DNA of 64,000 bases from Pelodera strongyloides (Eukaryota; Nematoda; Chromadorea; Rhabditida; Rhabditidae): the NCBI GenBank assembly GCA_036852015.1, contig JAANDG010000098.1, positions 1-64,000 of the forward strand, written 5' to 3'. The position numbers and the translations under genes are program-made. Below, one piece after another: positions 59,481-64,000 of this stretch; the first letter of the stretch is position 1, and each line of letters starts with the position of its first letter. The notes beneath the pieces are model-generated. The model searched no databases and had not been told where the DNA came from. It saw nothing but the letters and a program-made list of their open reading frames with translations.

Positions 59481-62400
59481 TTCGAGCTAGATATTAAAAT
59501 TATGCGGTACATACGAACAAGTAATTCAGCTAAAATTTCCATTGAACGTATTGTCGTAAATCATTTTTGGCGAACAGAAACACCGGCTATCAATCGCAAT
59601 ACGGTGAGAAAATCGATTTATTGACATTTTTGATTTTTGAAGCAAACGATTATTGACGTAAAAATAAAAACATTTGGAACTTCAGATTGTTGGGAAGGCA
59701 GAGGCTTCAATGGCGATCTCTTAGCTTAACGAGGCATTACTTATGAGGCATAAAGGAACTCACAGCATTGTACGCAATGATAACCACAAACGGTATGACG
59801 ATGTGCCATCTACATCCTTTTTGCTTGACTTGGTTTCTTTTAGAGGTCATGATTATGTAGAGAATATGGCTGGTAAAAATCCATCCATCAATTCATTTGG
59901 CGCACTGCTCTTCAAACAGTGGAACAGCTAGATACATATTGTAGCAACTTTCGATTCACATTTTCCGCTAGCTCTCTGTAACAAACTGGCAAGTGTCTAT
60001 AGTTTGAATGAAGCTCTTTTATTTGAAACAAGACGCTGTAATATACATAAACAAAAGGAAAAAATTGGTTCTTCTAAACGGAATAGCTTGCAACTTTGTT
60101 CAGCAAGACGGCGTAATATAATTGAATAATTTCTTAAACTGCGTAACTGATGGAAGAAATGATCGGGGTGTCAAATAGGTGAATCAAAAAACATTACTCA
60201 AGCACACTCTGTTCTTTGAAAAGTTGGAAATTGGATTTGGACGCCGCCTCATCTTTTGATAAGTAACATGGACTACCTTGTCCAGGTGAAGAGGGGGGGA
60301 TAGTTTATTGATCCTGCATAAACTGACCGAATGTTCATATCTAGCCAGTATGTTAATAAAATCTGAAATGTGATGCCTATCATATTAAATATATTGTGTT
60401 CAGTAAGTTTTAATAAAAACTTTTACTTGAGCAGGATTTCTTCCGAATTATCGCAAACTATCGTGCTCATGAGAACCAATTTTATGTTGAATTTTCCTAC
60501 GCAAGAATAAGCAGGGTTTGAGGTATAATACAGTGAAATCGCATTTGATCTAACGTAAGCGTCGTTGTTTCACTATTAACGTACTGGGTAGATGCGAACA
60601 TTCAGGACTGCTTATGCAGGTTCACCGGACGAGATATTTAACAAAACACCGGCCAATTTTGCCATTCTTGAGAAAAATTCTCAGAATCATTGTTTACAAC
60701 TAAAGAAAACACTTATTAAGATTGTGAAGGTCGCAGATCTCCCTGACACTTATTCCATTAGTTTTGCGGTTTTCAATGCAGTTTTCGCAGTGTTATTTCG
60801 AAAGCTTATCCTTCACACAGTTTAGCATAGGTTGCATCCGAAACTTCACTTGACCACTGATCAAAACTCCTTGCATAATAGACTGATGTTCACCTTTAGA
60901 AACAATAGTATCTGGCTTTAACTGCTTGATATTTCCTCCAATGTTTTAGTTGCATTTACCTCTGTGTCCGCTGTTGTCCTGCCTGACAGAGCGCAGTTGG
61001 CACAAATTAATGTCTTGAACATTCTTCAATATGTGGTCCGCTTCTCCGATATGAAAACCTCAATAACATCAGCTCACAATCAGTAGCCGCCTTTCGTCTT
61101 GTTCATTCTACATGGTTACATATTAAAGGGACGGGCCCATCAAAATAAACCCATATTTTGCATGTTTTTATAATTTGTATAAAGGGGGTTTATTATAATA
61201 TATATACACTAAATTTCGGCTAGAGTTTATCCCGCTGAAATTTTTCGGTGTCGGTAAACTCAAAAGTATACCATAGAAGACACACAATTGCACCCTATTT
61301 TCTTGTCGCGTGTCCCGGGGGAATGTGGCTATATGGACAGATAGTCTCCCGGGTCCCAATCAGAGCGAGGTATCCTCGGGAGACGCGGTAAGGAATTAAG
61401 GGTGCAATTGTTGGTCTTCTACGGTATACTTTTGAGTTTATTGACACCGAAAAATTTCAGCGGGATAAAGTCTAGTCGTAACTTAGTGTACATATATTAT
61501 AATAAACCCCCTTTATACAAATTATAAAAACATGCAAACTATAGGTTTATTTTGATGGGCCCGTCCCTTTAACCTAGGTACATGTCAAATATAAATAACA
61601 GAGTTCATTTGTATTCTGCATTAGATCTTTGGCTAATTGCATGAGAATTATTTTGTTCCACGAGAAACATTGCTTATCCCGTTGTTTTGGGCTAAGTTTT
61701 CTTCATTTCAGGGACTCCGTGATGGTTTTGTGAACAGTGTGCCCAGTTTCTACATCGTCGAACGATTTTTCCTGATTCTTTTTTTTTTTTGATATTGCCT
61801 CTACGGAGAACCAACCGAAGGTTATGGAGGAACGGTGTGCTATATTTTGTTATAAAAAAAAACATATTACCTTATGCTATATCATTATACCCCATATCGC
61901 TTATTACGCTGTTCATAATAAACATTTGACTGCCATCACAAGCTAGTTTGCTAATTTCGACTTTATTTCTGCACACACTTTCTTAAAATATAATTTTCCA
62001 CGATATTCGTTAAACGGCAGAAAGGCCAATCAATATCTTTAGCATCTTAGCCTTTGACCGGGTGTTCCCTAATAATTGTGGATCGGTTCTTTCTTTCTTC
62101 GTGTCGTTTTGTTCTGCATATTCTCCCTGGTTTGTCCTGATGGCAGTGCCCTGATCACTAAAAGACAGTTGTCTTGTGTGTGCCAATCTAACATGACAAT
62201 CGATTGTGCCAACACAAATAACAAATTAGAATAATATTTACTTGCATAATGTTGTATATGGATTGCTCTTATGTGCAGTAATACTGGCGTTCTGGCGTAG
62301 TCCTACTAGCGACAATAATAGCATGTAACCAGTCGTCGTTGACATTTTACTCCTACACGAATACAATAAATTATTTGTTTGAAATCCAACTCCATGCGTT

Positions 62401-62831
62401 TTTGAATTTTATGGTTGCAACGGACAAACATTAAACTCTGAAACATGTGTAGAGGCAGGCGCTGCGCTGATCCGTCCTCTTTTATTACAACGAAATCATT
62501 TCTACTCTTAATTTTGATCCTCCCTTGTCAAAGTTATCTGTATCTGTTATTTATTTCTGTTTTATATATACTTTGGTATGCTTTGAAGCAAACTATAAAT
62601 ACTATAAAATATAATTATTAATATCATGTTTAAATTTAAATTTTTGTGTCATATTGCTAAAGTGATTATTGCAGAAATTGATAATTTACTGGCAGAACAA
62701 TGCATTTATGAGTGCAGTTTAGGTGTTTCACTTCGCTACAATACCTAGGATAGTTAAAAAAACAATACTTGAATTATTTTAATTGTCTCCTTTTTTGCAG
62801 ATTCACTGTGAGTTAAACAATTTGTTTTAGA
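59481..62831. other. Intergenic between divergent genes
   Basis: Lies between the 5' ends of the minus-strand enzyme gene and the plus-strand channel gene, so it should hold both promoters; no specific motif is claimed. It contains the 450-bp fold-back element. Just before the channel start are TTTTGCAG (62800) and TTTTAG (62830), possible 5' UTR or trans-splice acceptors. Confidence 0.45.
61123..61572. mobile_element. 450-bp fold-back MITE
   Basis: Two arms of about 190 bp are inverted copies of each other, roughly 90% alike by eye, separated by a short unique centre near 61310-61385. The ends read TTAAAGGGACGGGCCC and its complement. If the outer TTAA is the target duplication, the element starts AGGGACGGG and would fit a TTAA-inserting (piggyBac-type) mover; TTAA could also be part of the inverted repeat. 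It has no coding capacity. As RNA it would fold to a long hairpin. Confidence 0.88.
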
Positions 62832-64000
62832 ATGCATGGAGTCGCGGAGTTCGCGCTCCGACGAACGGCCTTTTTCTTATTATTAATTTTCGCATATTTG
62901 TTTATTGGAGCTACTGTATTGACTGTATTCCGGCCGCCTCGACAAGACAAGGTAAAAAGTTTTCTCATACGGCAATTAATTCTCTACATAATCTCTTTTC
63001 TGTATCTGTATTGTTACGTATACGATTAATAAACCAAATTTTAATCAAACAACGATCACATGTACTTTACTTTCAGGTATCATTAGACAAAATGAGCCGT
63101 CTTGACGTTAAACGATCTGAATTATTGAACGTGCTTTGGGCGGAAACTCTTGTAAAATCAGAAAACGATTGGGAGGAATTGGCTAACCAAAAGTTGGAAG
63201 TTTATGAAAAGGTTATCATTTATTGAATTTTGAAGTCACCTCCTGTTAAATGCAAATTGGGCATTATCTACTGTTACAGTGTTGCTGACGGGGTTGTGCA
63301 TACAAAACAAAGAATCATCTAGAGTCTTATCTACTTTTGACGAAAGTTTGGCTCGAGAACAGTCCGAAAAAAAAATAACTATGTGAAATTCAGGCTCTGC
63401 TCGCCAGCTCTGCCGAACTCGTTGAACAAAACGACCGATCATTCTGGGCAAACTTTGAGCGAGCATTTTCCTTGGTGACAACCATTGGTAATCCTTTATA
63501 GACTAAATTATAAATAAAATATTATGGGTTTAGAACATGAGTTAATACATCTGCATGGACAACATTGGCCAAGTGTTATGTACGAGCTCCAACTGTCAAG
63601 TTACTGACGTCATCTTACTTGATAACCATTCACTTTCATCGATTTTACATATACAGGACCAATTGACTGTCGAGAGCTATCCACTGGTGCCAAAGTGTTC
63701 TGTTTCTTCTATGCTTGCTTGGGAGTACCGTTGGCATTGCTCTACCTCGGACAATGCAACCGCATGGTGGCAGCCATGTTCGGACAGAAGCAGGTGAGGT
63801 CGGCTGAATATATAGATGTTCTTTTAATTCTTTACAAGTATAAGCGAAACATAGTCATTCGTGTCGAACATGTCAACACGTATATTGGCGGCCATTTTCT
63901 TTACTAATGTGTTGATGCTTTCAGGTTTTCCTTCCAACTATAGGTATATTGTTTCTCTGTGCGGTTGTCTACGATATAATTGAACAAGGAACGGACGATA
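62832..64000 (+). CDS. Two-pore-domain potassium channel (TWK family), 5' part
   Basis: Exons 62832..62951, 63077..63211, 63394..63487, 63657..63793 and 63925 to the window end, all in consistent phase; truncated by the window. TM1 is A-F-F-L-L-L-I-F-A-Y-L-F-I-G-A-T-V-L. A ~60-residue extracellular cap follows. The pore helix is F-W-A-N-F-E-R-A-F-S-L-V-T-T-I-G. TM2 is G-A-K-V-F-C-F-F-Y-A-C-L-G-V-P-L-A-L-L, the classic K2P block, and TM3 is T-I-G-I-L-F-L-C-A-V-V-Y-D. The first filter, split by a phase-1 intron after T-T-I-G, reads T-T-I-G-P-I-D-C rather than T-T-I-G-(Y/F)-G. Spacing from T-T-I-G to V-F-C is the normal 14 residues, so nothing seems missing. Such channels set resting membrane potential. 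Which twk gene it is cannot be told. Confidence 0.92.

Overview
The window is animal nuclear DNA from a nematode, most likely a rhabditid or strongylid relative of Caenorhabditis. The evidence is many small exons with TTTCAG acceptors and GTAAGT-type donors, a nematocin precursor, a C8-type tetraspanin and a TWK-type two-pore potassium channel. From memory, C. elegans ntc-1 (F39C12.4) and tsp-14 (F39C12.3) are neighbours on X; here they lie tail to tail 1.5 kb apart, so this may be X-derived sequence. No gene was verified by search. Exon models come from splice sites, reading-frame phase and family resemblance.

Layout. 0-9 kb, minus strand: poorly understood, duplicated DNA. It has three ~203-bp tandem units at the left edge, exons of an unknown gene, and an array of ~0.95-kb units (two almost identical) carrying exon-like pieces, some broken. 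10.3-15.0 kb, minus: a 14-exon gene for a basic, proline/serine-rich, probably nuclear protein with an in-frame duplicated exon pair. 15-18.9 kb: non-coding, with a small MITE and an old duplication. 18.9-20.4 kb, plus: an unidentified, partly broken gene. 21.7-23.4 kb, plus: AMMECR1 homologue, seven exons. 25.0-29.1 kb, plus: SLC46-like MFS transporter, eleven exons and a fully phase-consistent model. 29.5-30.5 kb, plus: nematocin precursor, four exons. 32.1-40.4 kb, minus: TspanC8 tetraspanin (tsp-14-like), with a 2.9-kb young LTR retrotransposon inside one intron. 40.4-54.9 kb: gene-poor, rich in GA microsatellites. 55.0 kb: one tRNA-Met. 56.9-59.5 kb, minus: spermidine-synthase-fold SAM-dependent enzyme. 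61.1-61.6 kb: a 450-bp fold-back element. 62.8 kb to the end, plus: 5' part of a two-pore K+ channel whose first selectivity filter reads G-P-I-D instead of G-Y/F-G.

The genes do not form a pathway; this is a normal eukaryotic neighbourhood. The nematocin peptide, the tetraspanin (BMP/Notch-type signalling in C. elegans) and the K2P channel are signalling genes. The most unusual items are the non-canonical K2P pore, the nearly intact gag-only LTR element 43 bp from a tetraspanin splice site, the homogenised 0.95-kb array, and the 14-exon gene with two open frames at its 3' end.
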